64,000 bases of DNA from Pleurostoma richardsiae (lineage: Eukaryota > Ascomycota > Sordariomycetes > Calosphaeriales > Pleurostomataceae). Where the stretch lies: assembly GCA_030052745.1 (NCBI GenBank), contig JANBVO010000016.1, positions 558,001-622,000 on the forward strand, written 5' to 3'. The notes beneath the pieces were generated by a model. The model saw only the letters and a list, made by a program, of their open reading frames with translations. It was not told the DNA's origin and ran no database searches. Position 1 is the first letter of the stretch. Every line of letters starts with the position of its first letter. Shown here in pieces: positions 24,447 to 35,591 of the stretch. Made by a program: the position numbers and the translations under genes.

Positions 24447-24681
24447 AAGCTTTCTAAGTTCCAATTTTTTGCGAAAACTTTGACCTCGTTGACGTACTTA
24501 ACTCTACAATCATGTTTATTAACGAGTTATTCAAAATCACAACAGGGGATATTATCGCTTTAAATGCTTGAAAAACTATAACCTTCCCGTCGACGAGGTT
24601 CGAATTCTACCGAATTAGGACTCCAGGACTCACCAGCCCGAATGCGTCAACGACCCTTTTCCTGTGTTCCTGGGTAATAAT
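24447..24681. other. AT-rich spacer with a second B-box-like site
   Basis: No coding potential. GGTTCGAATTC at 24597-24607 matches the T-loop/B-box consensus, with no good matching A box or closing stem. It adjoins the 3' end of the GH105 gene. Confidence 0.35.
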
Positions 24682-25884
24682 TCAAGCCATCCACTCCACT
24701 TCTAGACTCGCTAACACAAACGCGGATTCTCCTAGCAGGCTGTCGGGAACAAGTGGCCGTGTAGTATAATACTCGTAACTCGCAGTCGAGTTCAAGCTGC
24801 AGACCGAGACCGTGCCATTATACCCTAGTGTCCCGTCGTCATTCGAGACCACAAAATGGCTGGCTGCATAATCATAAGCCCTCAAAGCCGCGTGCACTGC
24901 TCCTTCAGTATGTCTGAGCAGTCCAAGCCGGGAGCTCTTCAGGATCGTAAATACGAACAAAGCAGTTGAAGAGCTCTCGAGGAAATTGCCCGGCTGGCCC
25001 CCGAGGGTCGGCAGCTGCCACCAGGTACCTGTATCTAAATCCGGCAGCTTGATAAGTGCCGATATGAGGTCCGAGGTCTGCACAGCTATCGTGTCTTGCA
25101 GGCGCGTGGAGTCCTCTCCATCATCACAATCACCGTTAGACTGCAGGGCCTCCCATGCGTTTACCAATCCCGCCAGATACCATCCCAGAGAGCGGCCCCA
25201 CACGAAAGGACTGGCTCCCGTCAAGGGATTCGCCCACACCGCAGTCTTCGAGGCGTCGTAGCCATGTACAACCAAGCCGCTTGCATTATCGTAGCAGTGC
25301 GAATAGAGCAGCATTATCTGGTTGAGCATATCGGCTCGGGACCACCCGGAGTCAGCCGCCATGAACGGCAGGAAGGACACCGTGCCGTCAAGGTACGACC
25401 ACTCCGGGTAGACATAGTACCATAGGCCGCCGTACTGGTTCCTGCGCTGGACAGACAAGGACGCGTTGAGCGTGGCCAGCACCGAACTTTCAGCGGCCGT
25501 AGCCCGCAGCCCGAGATGGCGGATAGCCTGGCCCACCGTGAGCCTGTCTAGCGGTAATAGGGCTGCTGAGGTCGAGTTGACAAAGGTCGGGTCAATGCTC
25601 AAGAGCACTTGGCTGAGATAGTTGGAGAATCGGGGGGCGGGCTCCACCTCAGGAGGGTAGTGATCAAGCCAGGCCTCAAGAGCGAGGGCGAGGATGCCGG
25701 ACTCAAGCGTGCTGGTTGCGGCGCCAGAGGAGATAATACCTTGCTGGCGTGCGATGATGCTTCTCAGCATCTGAGTGGAGTACGGTTCGTGGGCGTAGCC
25801 ATAACTCGGGAAGAACAGCGCAATGAATGAAATGGCGGTAAGATGAGCTCTCATATTGCTGGATATAGCTCCAGCTACCCGCAT
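24682..25884 (-). CDS. GH105 unsaturated rhamnogalacturonyl hydrolase, secreted
   Basis: A single-exon protein of 400 residues from the first ATG. The second in-frame ATG (25854, MRAHLTAISFIALFF) gives a cleaner signal peptide ending at SYGYA and may be the true start. The (alpha/alpha)6-barrel family signature is present: LWYYVYPEWSYLDGTVSFLPF, whose Asp is the expected catalytic residue, and ASPFVWGRSLGWYLAGLV, then TGTWWQLP and NFLESSSTALF. GH105 enzymes remove the 4,5-unsaturated galacturonosyl residue that pectate or rhamnogalacturonan lyases leave on oligosaccharides. The secreted form here would act outside the cell. Length fits the family. The GH35 gene 2.3 kb away would complement it on rhamnogalacturonan I. 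Confidence 0.9.
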   Translation of the reverse strand: MRVAGAISSNMRAHLTAISFIALFFPSYGYAHEPYSTQMLRSIIARQQGIISSGAATSTLESGILALALEAWLDHYPPEVEPAPRFSNYLSQVLLSIDPTFVNSTSAALLPLDRLTVGQAIRHLGLRATAAESSVLATLNASLSVQRRNQYGGLWYYVYPEWSYLDGTVSFLPFMAADSGWSRADMLNQIMLLYSHCYDNASGLVVHGYDASKTAVWANPLTGASPFVWGRSLGWYLAGLVNAWEALQSNGDCDDGEDSTRLQDTIAVQTSDLISALIKLPDLDTGTWWQLPTLGGQPGNFLESSSTALFVFTILKSSRLGLLRHTEGAVHAALRAYDYAASHFVVSNDDGTLGYNGTVSVCSLNSTASYEYYTTRPLVPDSLLGESAFVLASLEVEWMA

Positions 25885-25942
25885 TTTGGGAAATGTGGCC
25901 GTTCAAGGAGAGTTCCACTTGTCCAAAGAGAGGGAAAGGAGG

Positions 25943-25948
25943 TTTATA
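25943..25948 (-). promoter_or_regulatory. TATA box of the GH105 gene
   Basis: TATAAA on the minus strand, about 59 bp upstream of the first ATG. Sharp TATA boxes suit strongly inducible secreted-enzyme genes. Confidence 0.5.
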
Positions 25949-26401
25949 TGTGATCTATTTAGAGGTAAGCTTATAGGCAGATTTTATGGGGTTATCCACG
26001 CTATTCAAATTTGAGCCTGGTGCTTACGGCTGCACCGTGATTCCGAACTCAAAAGTGAGTGAGATGATCATAAGAGGAAATTGATAATAACAACAGTCGA
26101 CCCTCGTTTGCAAGTACGAAATCAGCGTGGCCATTGCTTACCTATGCTGTATATTAAGGACAAGACGTGATACATAAATTCCGGATCATCACGTAGGCTT
26201 GCTGTTTGGGGAATGTTTAGGAGTAGGAATGTTCTTCGTCTCGATAGTATCGATCTCATCCATCGCACTCTAGAACCAGGCCTGTTGTGGCGCATCCACC
26301 TATGCCCGAAAGTTTATTCATTTAATCCTCACCAGTCTCAGTGCCATAGATGCACAACCAACATACCCGTTTCATTCACATGGCGACCGTTCACATTAGC
26401 A

Positions 26402-26590
26402 TTAACCATCTCTACTCACGTCATCCAGATCCTCACTCATCTGCCAATCCCCACTTGCCTCATTCCCATACCGGGGATCGTCTATCTCGTACAAGACGCT
26501 CGCTAGTCCATAATACACCTCCTTCATCAGGCAGTATGCCCCAGCAACTGCTGCATCGTGCCGCGTGCAAAGGTGAAGAGCGGAAGGCAA
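26402..26590 (-). CDS. Possible exon of an unrecognised small protein
   Basis: The minus strand reads AGAYCLMKEVYYGLASVLYE, then IDDPRYGNEASGDW and a GTGAGT that could be a splice donor directly after EDLDD. The composition is protein-like and the segment could be one exon. A frame ending at 26527 overlaps it upstream in another phase (VVIAAVIFQFLIIRR, hydrophobic), which could be a preceding exon, but I found no convincing junction. No family recognised. Confidence 0.22.
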   Translation of the reverse strand: MPSALHLCTRHDAAVAGAYCLMKEVYYGLASVLYEIDDPRYGNEASGDWQMSEDLDDVSRDG

Positions 26591-28068
26591 CCACGCATGG
26601 CCTGTTGCCTGAGCACCATCCGTCGGATGATGAGGAACTGGAAGATGACCGCGGCGATCACCACGTCACATGCTACGCAATGGTGTTGGTGTTGGTGTCG
26701 GTGTCGGCGTCGACTAGACGGCGAGGCTGTGCTTTCTGCATTCTTGGGCCTACTCATGTGCCGTACTTGTCAACGCTCAGTCCAGTGGGTTCTGTCAGGG
26801 CAGTTAGGGTATGAAAAAGGCGACCTGGAAGAAGATTGTATCTCATAATCACGGCAATCGGGGAGAAGCTCATCCTCGTGGAGATCGTATCGGTCTTATA
26901 CGGGTCGTGAAGGCAACTTGCCGACCAGAAGTCTCGCTTGAAGGCCGTAGAAATGCTCGTACGCTGTATTCTCTACCTCTTGAAAAGTGGACCGTTCTGC
27001 CAGAGCTGGCGTACGTAAAAATAGGATTCGATATAGGTTAGCAAGATCTTACACGCCGCCTCACCTCCAGACATGAGTGCCTTACTCGAGCGGTGCCTGC
27101 ATGCCTGCTGCCCGACGTCAAGCTCAGCAGGTCCGCTCGCGGTGCTCTAGCAAGAGTCGGAACCTGGTGGCTGGGCGCGAGAAAGGCAATACCTATCAGA
27201 GGTCGATATCACGATCTACTCGTTGAGGGTTCGACGCAATGATGAACAGTTAGCGGTGTGCAATCTTTTCGGCCCTCGCTACTCCGACGGAGAAACAATG
27301 TTGCTAAGCACTCGAGTAGGGAACCCCGTCATGCTGATACTGTACTGAGCCTAGTGTGATGGGGGTAACATGATATACATTACGGTCAATCCATCGCGTG
27401 GGCATCAGCCACCCCGTTCAGGTGCGGAGCTTGTCGGTTCGTCCGTAGTTTAGGCATGCTGATCATCTGGTCTAGTAGGAGTGGCCGCCGCCAGCGACTA
27501 CGGATGTACTCCGTCAGGTAAAAGCTAAGTGATCGTACGCATCGCCCAGTGGCCATGTCGGATGAATTAAACGACCATGATATGAATGACTAACTTGTGA
27601 AGAGGCTTTACGGGTACATCATGATAATATGACGCCGTTGTGCAGGTTGGAATATGATGGTTGCTAGATTAGAAGAGTCCTCAATCAATTTACACCTGGT
27701 GCCAGCTTCAGTCACTTCCAGAGCTACCCCAAGAGAGACCCGCGGTAGTGCATCGGGTGATGCTGTCAATAGACTGTATGATGCATAGACCCGTTATTAC
27801 GACAGAAAAATGATTGCCGGCCCGGGAGAATCGGAAGGATGCAAATCAGAGTCTGGGGAAAGCGGAGCCGGCCGCCCCACGAGACTGTCAGAGTCGATAG
27901 AAGGTTACCACCGTGTAAAATTCCACCAATAGCAACAACACCATGGTCAAGCACTGCATGTCGGTGGCGGGATGATGAACAACAATATGGAGACCCATCG
28001 TGCAGATGGCCTGTGACTGAGCAAGATATTTGCGGCGTCAGCATCGACTTAGCATTGAGGAGGCAGCA

Positions 28069-28075
28069 TTTATAT
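28069..28075 (+). promoter_or_regulatory. TATA box of the GH35 gene
   Basis: TTTATAT about 100 bp before the ATG at 28172, a usual distance for fungal secreted-enzyme genes. Confidence 0.4.
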
Positions 28076-28171
28076 CCAAGGACGTTTCTGCGCCAGTCCC
28101 CGAGCATTAATAAGGACAACGATCGTGCTCTGACTTCGGCATCCCGCAACCATATTAGACGAACTCGCGCA

Positions 28172-31100
28172 ATGGTCCACTTACAACAGATATGGCCCAG
28201 CTCTTGGGCGTCCTACGCCACACTATTCTGTCTTCTCCTCACGGTTCAGGGAGCTGCACAAATCGAGTGGCCCGTCAGGACGACAAACTACACCGACGCG
28301 GTGCAATGGGACCATTACAGCCATATCATCAACGGCCAACGTGTGTTCCTCTTTGGGGGCGAAATGCATCCGTTTAGAATCCCGGTTCCGGAGCTCTGGG
28401 AGGATATCCTCCAGAAGATGAAAGCAATGGGCATGAACGCCGTGTCCTTCTATAGCCACTGGGGCTATCATGAGCCAATTCCTGGACAGGTTGATGTGGA
28501 GACCGGCGCGCGCAATATCGGTCGCCTGCTAGAGTACGCTCGTGAAAATGGTTTGTTTGTGACTGCACGGCCTGGGCCTTATATCAACGGAGAGCTGAAC
28601 GCTGGAGGCTTCCCGCTGTGGCTAACCACAGGCGCCTATGGTACGTTGCGGAACAATGATTCCGCCTACACCACGGCATGGGAGATCTATCAGTCCAAGA
28701 TTGCTCAGGTCGTGGCTGCTTTCCAGATTCACCGTAATGGCACGGTTATCCACTATCAGATTGAGAACGAGCTGTCCAGCCAGTGGTTGGACAAAACTTC
28801 CAAAACTCCTGACGAGGTACACATAGATTATATGAAGCTGCTAGAGGCCAATGCAAGAGCAAACGGTATCGAGCTCCCTCTTACACACAACAGCCCCAGC
28901 GGTGATTGGTCTTGGTCCCGGGACTGGGATACTGTGGGTGCTGGAGGAGATGTCGACATACATGGCTATGACACCTATGTGAGTAGACACTACCCATAGA
29001 ACGGGATGCAGACCGATATACACTCCTTTACCCGGAGTCAAGATCTCACTAGGAGAAGAGGAAGCTTCGCGATAAACACGGAGAACCAAAACATGTCTAA
29101 CACGAGTGCAGCCTCTTTGTTGGTCATGCAATGTGTCGCAATGTTCCACTTCTCACCCGGCATTCAACTTGCTCAATTACGTCTCCTATTTTGATACGTA
29201 TTCGCCGTATCAGCCAAGCTACATGCCGGAATTTCAAGGCGGGAGGGTGGTTCCGTTAACTGGCTTCCCAGATGGCTGTGCTGACACCGTTGGACTTGAG
29301 TTCCGAAACCTCTACTACCGACACAACATCGACCAGAGGGTCACGGCAATCATGTCCTACATGACTTATGGTGGCACAAGTTGGGGTTGGCTCGGTGTTC
29401 CTTTCCTGGGCACCAGCTATGACTATTCGGCACCGATTGCTGAAGATCGCACGCTGAGAGACAGCTTCTTCGAGATGAAAAACCTTGCCTTGTTCACCAG
29501 GGTCGCAGTTGACCTGAGAAAAGCGGACCGCATTGCGTCAAGGACCAATTACACGACAGATCCTTCAGTTTCGGCCACAGAACTGCGAAACCCAGATACT
29601 GGAGCAGGATTCTACATTGTCAGGCACAACGACTCTACCTCTGCGGTGCCGGTGACTTTCAAGATTCTGCTCGAAACTTCAGTTGGAAAAGTCACCGTAC
29701 CGACCTATGCAACAGGGGTAACTATCACCGGCCATATCGCCAAAATCCTCGTCACAGATTTCAAGATTGGGAAGGAGAGTGTAATCTATTCCACAGCTGA
29801 GGTGCTGACCTATTCCCTCATCGATGGCGAGACTACTCTGGTTCTCTGGACAGCACCAGGCGAATCAGGAGAATTCTACATCACGGGTGCCTCCCATGGT
29901 GAATTGTTATGGACTAATAGCAGTTCCTGTAACGTCCGGTTTCATGCGGCCGATAAGGGTGTTATTGTCACATTCAATCAGGCTGCCGGCCTGACTGTGG
30001 CCCAGGTCGGCAAAGTCAGAGTCCTCATTGCAGATCGGAGCGTCGCGAACTTCGTCTATGTTCCCACACTAAGCGCGGATCCATTAGCCGAGACCAACCA
30101 AACCAGTAAGCTCCCCATACCTCGGCCGGAAAGGGAAAGGGGGGTTGTGTACGTCAAAATTGACAATGCATAGTAATTGTATCTGGACCATATCTTGTGC
30201 GAGGAGCTATGATCGAATCAGATACTATCTATGTGACCGGGGACACGGTCAACTCTACGCATATTGAGGTGTTCTGCCCCCGTGAGGTGAAAAGCATCGC
30301 TTGGAACGGCAGGATACTTGACACTCATCGAACCGCATATGGAAGCCTCAGGAGTAGTCTCTACGGACCCGTCAGCCTGACACTCCCCGAAATCGGGCCG
30401 TGGAAAGGTCAGGACTCACTACCTGAGGTCTTCTCGAATTACTCGGACACCAGTCGTGCGTGGGTCGACGCAAATCACAACACCACGCACAACGACAAAT
30501 CCGGGACTGTACCTTATCTCTACAACGACGAGTACGGGTTCCATACTGGTTCTTTTATTTACCGCGGCCGTTTCAATGGCACAGCAACCGGGGCCAGCAT
30601 GACCGTCTACGGTGGGCAGTCGGCTGGTTATTCCGTATATCTAAACGGTCACTTTGTCGCCGCGTCTACCGACAGCGCTTCTGCATCTGCCTCTCTCGAC
30701 GTCACTTTCCCGGTCGAGGCCCTGGACGGGTCTGGACTGAACCTGCTGACGATAGTCGCAGACACTTCCGGTCATGACCAGGTCGACAAGGCGACATTAC
30801 TGCGCGGTATATACAAGATCAACCTTAAGAATGCCACAGGCCCGGGTTTCTCATCCTGGAGAATGGCGGGGACAGCTGGGGGAGCAGATGGTGTCTACTT
30901 GGATCCCGTGCGCTGTCCGTACAATGAGGGCGGCTGGTACGCTGAGCGGCTTGGCTGGCACCTCCCCGGATTCGACGACTCATCCTGGCCGGTATCATCT
31001 CCTTCGGATCCGTTCACAAACGCGACCGTCCGCTTCTATCGTACCGTTGTGCCGTTGCACATTCCAACACACCATGACGCGTCGATATCGTTTACTCTGG

Positions 31101-31393
31101 ACAATCTTGGAGCCAGCGCGGCGGTTCGGGCGTTGTTATACGTCAACGGATACCAGTATGGGCGATACAATCCACTCGTTAACACAGCAACAAAGTTTCC
31201 TGTCCCCCCAGGCATCCTAAATTACAACGGCGATAACACCATTGGGCTCTTGGTGTGGGCACAGTCTACTGAGGGTGCGGCTGTGTCAGTCAATTGGACC
31301 ATTAGTCAAGTGCGGGAATCGTCCTTCAGTCCCAGGATCGACAGCGACTCCCTGCAACCTCGGTGGTCCCCGAACCGGCTGAACTACGCCTAG
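28172..31393 (+). CDS. lacA: GH35 beta-galactosidase, secreted (LacA-type)
   Basis: Three exons: 28172-28978, 29112-30105, 30174-31393 (introns 133 and 68 bp), giving 1006 residues, the usual size of fungal GH35 enzymes. The signal peptide is the hydrophobic segment around SYATLFCLLLTVQGAA. The barrel begins at FLFGGEMHPFRIPVPELW. The acid/base is Glu200 in QIENEL and the nucleophile is about Glu309 in MPEFQGG. The junction restores GYDTYPLCWSCN and the next one NQTIIVSGPYLVRGA, both typical. The remainder forms the beta-sandwich domains with many N-glycosylation sites. The enzyme releases terminal beta-galactose from galactan or arabinogalactan side chains of pectin, or from xyloglucan. The symbol reflects family resemblance, not proven orthology. 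Confidence 0.92.
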
Positions 31394-31827
31394 CTGATGC
31401 TGATAAGTGAGAGGCAAGACTTCGAGAACTTGGCAAGTTAAACGGATGATCGGGAGTATATCCGTGGCCTTGTGAAATACCTGTTGTATAGCAGCGCGAA
31501 GATACAACTGTCAACATCATCCCACTGAGATTTAAGGAAATTCACACACCGTTGGCGCAGGGCCAGTAGTTTAGATGCTGTCTAAGTGTGTTTGATTAAC
31601 GTGATTGAGGTCGTCAGAAAGCTGCATTCGGGGCGGATGTTCACAGAAGTAATACTCTTGCTTGACCGTGGGGGGATACAGATGATCGGACTCTTACAAT
31701 CCAGATATAATAGCCGGATGGAGATTCATCCGATAAGTGCTGAAAATCCAACAGCATACTCCGCAGAGAGTCCACACACGTACTCCCCAACGTCTTCAAG
31801 TATATTCCTCAGCCCGAAGTCCCAGTC
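31394..31827. terminator. Convergent 3' region between GH35 and dehydrogenase genes
   Basis: About 430 bp holding both 3' UTRs. No gene or repeat seen. Confidence 0.35.
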
Positions 31828-33127
31828 TTAGCTCTGAGAGAAGTTGATCAACACCTTAACCTCCTCATGCCGGTCGAACCTCTCGTAGTACTCCGGAGCC
31901 TGCTCGATGCCAATCTCGCTGCTGACGATGAAGCTGGGCCTCGCCTTGCCGCTGGCAATCAGTTGCACCAGCTCCGTCGCGACATCCAACACGGGAACCG
32001 GCCCGGCACGCCAGGTCAGGCCTTTTGAGAAGAAGTCCGCGGCCGGGAAGTCGATTTGCTGGGGGAACTCCGCGCCGAGCGGGGCACCGGAACTGTTCCT
32101 CTGTGTGTTGTAGATCCCGATATTGCCGATGCCGCCATGGACGGCAAGTACCGCGACCGCATTCCTCAATACGATGTTTTCCTCGCGCTGAAGGGTGCGG
32201 TTCACGGCTTCGAAGCCGACGCAATCAACAACTCGGGTCACGCCGGAGGCCTCGTGCGAGAGAATGGCCTGGACGGGATCGACGTCGACGAAGTTGATCG
32301 GGATAGCGCCTATCGAAGTGGCTCTTTCGAGGCGTTCGGGGACGTGATCGACCTAGAAGGAGCAGCTACTGTCAGCTTTGTTTCCTAAAGGCTTAGCGAG
32401 GCAGAGGGCCCTTACACTGTAAACTCGCGATGCGCCCCGCAAGACTGCCGAATAGGCAGCAAGCAGGCCAACAGGTCCTGCGCCAAAAATTGCAACGGTA
32501 TCGCCGGATTCGAAACCGGACCAGGTCAGGCCGGTCCACGCTGTGCCGAATATGTCGGCCACAAATAAGTATTCGGAGTCGGAAGGAGCAGTGCCATTAG
32601 CAGAACCAGAACTATTGGTGGTCGGGATATGGATGAGAGACTGGGTGGCGAACGGCACCCGGACATATTCAGCTTGGGCAAAGCATATCTAGATCAGCAT
32701 ATGGGAGAGTGCGAGGAAGCCTACGTCGTGGCAGGGAAACGTGGTAGGTACCTTGAGTTCCGCCCATACCTTCACCATAATCGTCGCCCAGACCAAAGGC
32801 GAATGACTGCGACTCCGCTAGGTCCACGGCGCCACTGCCAACACTGTCCGGGATGATGACATGGTCACCTACGGAGAAGCCTAAGACATTGTTGCCAATC
32901 TCATCGATGATTCCCACGGCCTCATGTCCCATGCCCCAAGGGGCGGTCGCGCTGCCGTAGACGCCGTGGTAGACGTGCAAGTCTGTTCCGCAGATCGCGG
33001 AGGTGGTGACGCGAACGATCACGTCCGTTCCCACCTGCAGAGTAGGCCTGGGAAGGTCAACAACGGCCATCTGGTAGGGGTTTCCCTGCCAGACAACGCC
33101 TCGCATTGTCGCGTTTGCGAGAGCCAT
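31828..33127 (-). CDS. Zinc-type medium-chain alcohol dehydrogenase (formaldehyde dehydrogenase-like)
   Basis: Three exons: 33127-32752, 32672-32416, 32352-31828, giving 385 residues. The GroES-like domain has the catalytic-zinc ligands in CGTDLHVYHG and GHEAVG. The Rossmann domain has the nucleotide motif VAIFGAGPVGLLAA. RVVDCVGFEAVN and the C-terminal GIGNIGIY region match the glutathione-independent formaldehyde dehydrogenase-like group. The usual four-Cys structural-zinc lobe after DHVIIPD is missing, as in other fungal members of this subgroup. No targeting signal is visible, so it is probably cytosolic. It likely oxidises or reduces a small alcohol or aldehyde with NAD(H); the substrate is unknown. 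It is the first of five minus-strand genes in a possible cluster. Confidence 0.88.
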
Positions 33128-34001
33128 TTGATATCCGCAAAAGTAGTAGCGTTGAGAGATGGGAAGAAAGGTGTGAAGCCTGACAGCCACCAGCCGAGTC
33201 AGCATTCATCGATTACCATCGTGAGTATTATACTCAAAATCGCCCACTACGTAATAATCACCCATTAGAAAACGCGTCATCATCTTCATCATACTCGGCT
33301 CTTCATCATGGCATAGCATCGACCGCGAGACCGTGTATACAACGGCTCAATTGACTCCGTCTTCTATCAGAAGTCATATTCGGAGCATACATCCAGGCAG
33401 CGTCATCTCGGCGTTAGCCACCTGTGGGTAGGACGATCGGCTTCTCCACAGAGTACATCTCGGCAGATATGTTGATCTGAGCGGCAGCGGCCTAGTAAGT
33501 GGTAAGTTTCTCTGGACGCGTTGTGTCTACGCTCACTGTTACAATATCAACAGTCCTCATTAACATGATGCAGCCTTCACCTGTGGGAAACAGTGCGCAG
33601 AACGCAAGCCGCCCGGCCGACCGTCGGGCCGATGCTGATGCCGCCGATCGAGAGGGCTTGGTGCTGTCAGCAAGCTGCATTCAGAGGTGACATTCGAAGG
33701 TGACGTTCACGAAATCAATGCCCTTTCCTAACTGCCATGCCTCCAGACTTCTGCAGTAGCTAGAGTTTTCATAATTTCCATTAGATCAGCCCACCTCGAA
33801 GCCGCGTTGCGTGTCTCCTTGGTCGCTCATTGAAGAAATGCGTCCCTGAAGTTACAATGCGAGCCTTTTGGTGTACACACCTTTTGGTGTACACAAACAG
33901 TGTTCGGCGGGACACCGAGCTTTCAGCTTCCATATTTCGTTGCTAGCAAGTAGTAACCCGTAGCAAAAGAGTAATGTGATAACTAGAATACGCACGCTGC
34001 A
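33128..34001. other. Upstream region of dehydrogenase gene
   Basis: About 870 bp, no gene seen. It carries a perfect 16-bp tandem duplication listed separately. Confidence 0.4.
33864..33895. repeat. Perfect 16-bp tandem duplication
   Basis: CCTTTTGGTGTACACA occurs twice in immediate succession. It lies about 110 bp beyond the stop codon of the bZIP gene and 740 bp upstream of the dehydrogenase start. TGTACA is palindromic, so it could be a paired binding site or a simple slippage product. Confidence 0.8.
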
Positions 34002-34991
34002 TTACACGCTGCCATCTCTTATCCCACACACGTTCTGCCATGTCCGGAACGGCAGTTTCTTCTCGCCCCTCTTCTCGCGCCAGTAGTTGGTTGCCTCGAG
34101 AATCTCCTCGCAGTCCTCCAGGATCCAGCCCCATTTGCGCAGGAAGGACGGGCTAGCCTCCCAGCCGCGCGGGTCCCACGGCGCGCCCCAGACGATCAGG
34201 GCCGCCTTCTCAGAGGAGCCCTGGGTCGTGTCGAACTCAGCGATGTCGTGGCACAGGTCGTCCTCGTCGATCAGATCGCCGGCGGACAGGTGCAGGATCC
34301 GGTCCCGCAGCGTTGGCCAGGGGAGCAGGTCGATCCAGGGGTGGTGCAGCTCGGAGACCTGCAGCGGCGTCGGAGTGAGGCTGTCGGGGTAAGAGGGGGG
34401 TAGAGCTACGGGGATCGGAGGTCCGATCTGGCCGAAGGGCGAGATGGAGTCGCAGAGCAGCCAGCTCGTCGACAGCCCTAATGCCACCGCGTTCCGCGCC
34501 AGTGCATGAAAGACGTTGATTTGCACGACCCTTAGGAGGTGCTCGGGGCGGGGACTGTGTCCCAAGTACTCCGCGTAAGCCTGGCTAGCCAGCTGCTGAA
34601 CCAGGCTTAATTTCCTCTCCATTTGGTCGCGGTCTCTCTGCTCCTGCTCGGCCGGCGACTCGCTGCGTTGCGTCTTTACAGTTGGCCCTGTCGAAGCTCT
34701 GCGCACTACTGCACTGGAAGAAGACGCGTCTGCGCCGAGCCGTTTCCTTCTTCCTGCATGGATCATCCATTACGTCAGATGCCGACACCCTTTAACAGGC
34801 CAAGCAAGGAACATTGGCGGTGAGGTCAACTGACGGTGGGCTCTCTGATTGAGACGGTTCTGCAGCTTCCTCCTCTGGTCTGTGCTGGTGACGCCGGACC
34901 AGTCCTCGCCGGCCTTTCTCACTTCGGACTGGTGCGACATGGGCTGCACGACGATGCGCACGCGCTGCTGGAGAGACGACGAATCATCCAT
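34002..34991 (-). CDS. bZIP transcription factor with DUF3425 domain
   Basis: Two exons: 34991-34835 and 34753-34002 (81-bp intron, donor GTCAGT), giving 302 residues. The N-terminus has the basic region: DWSGVTSTDQRRKLQNRLNQ followed by RAH. The intron lies directly after it and the spliced frame continues RRRKRLG. The DUF3425 domain fills the C-terminal half: RPEHLLRVVQINVFHALARN, then HPWIDLLPWPTLRD, DEDDLCHDI, ALIVWGAPWDPRGWEA and LRKWGWILEDC. Proteins of this class are fungal nuclear regulators, often linked to secondary-metabolite or stress gene sets, with a short or missing leucine zipper, as here. Its position among four oxidoreductase-type genes suggests a local regulator. That role is inferred from position only. 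Confidence 0.87.
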
Positions 34992-35591
34992 GATCCGGTT
35001 GTTTGGGGCGGCTAGCAGATTGCGACAACGTGCGGGAGTTGTCACGATGGCTCCCAGAATCGCAACAAAGAGGTTAGTGGGCTGACCACCTCCTTTTATG
35101 CAGGGTGCTGACACTCCAAATGCCGCTAAGGAGGACTCCGTCCGCTCCGGAGGGAATGCCGAAGACAGTGGCATAGGCCCGGGTGGGGTGCATATCTGCA
35201 TGGGGCCTTATCTTGGAGATCGTCCGGTTGGAAGCGTAAACTCCACCATTAGGGCCGGAATACCTGGTCTAGTAATTAAGGGAGGCTTAGACTTCTTTGA
35301 CTCCAAGCAGGCAACACCGCCCTGCAACATGACGCAATACACTGGGGATTTGTGTGTCTGCGGTAGGTATCGGAGACACTAAGCCTCGACCCTCAATTCA
35401 TGGATAAATAATACTCTGATGTGGTTATGGTGAAGGATGTTTGGTGACGACCCGGGATGCACCTCGTTGCGGAGGAGGAGAAGCATCGGTACACCTACGT
35501 AGGACTGTCTAACAATGTCCTTTTCTTTCTCGCTTTTATTACTCCTTTTACTACAATGGGCGTGTTCCCTGGCCTCGGCTAGGTTGTTCGA
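34992..35591. other. Spacer
   Basis: About 600 bp of promoter sequence for the bZIP gene plus the 3' flank of the short-chain dehydrogenase gene. No gene or repeat is seen. Confidence 0.4.

Larger units (their letters stand above)
25949..28171. other. Spacer between divergent GH105 and GH35 genes
   Basis: About 2.2 kb shared upstream region of two divergent pectin-degradation genes. Contains a GGTGTT/GGTGTC hexamer run near 26686-26710 and one weak protein-like frame (listed separately). No other gene is supported. Confidence 0.45.
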
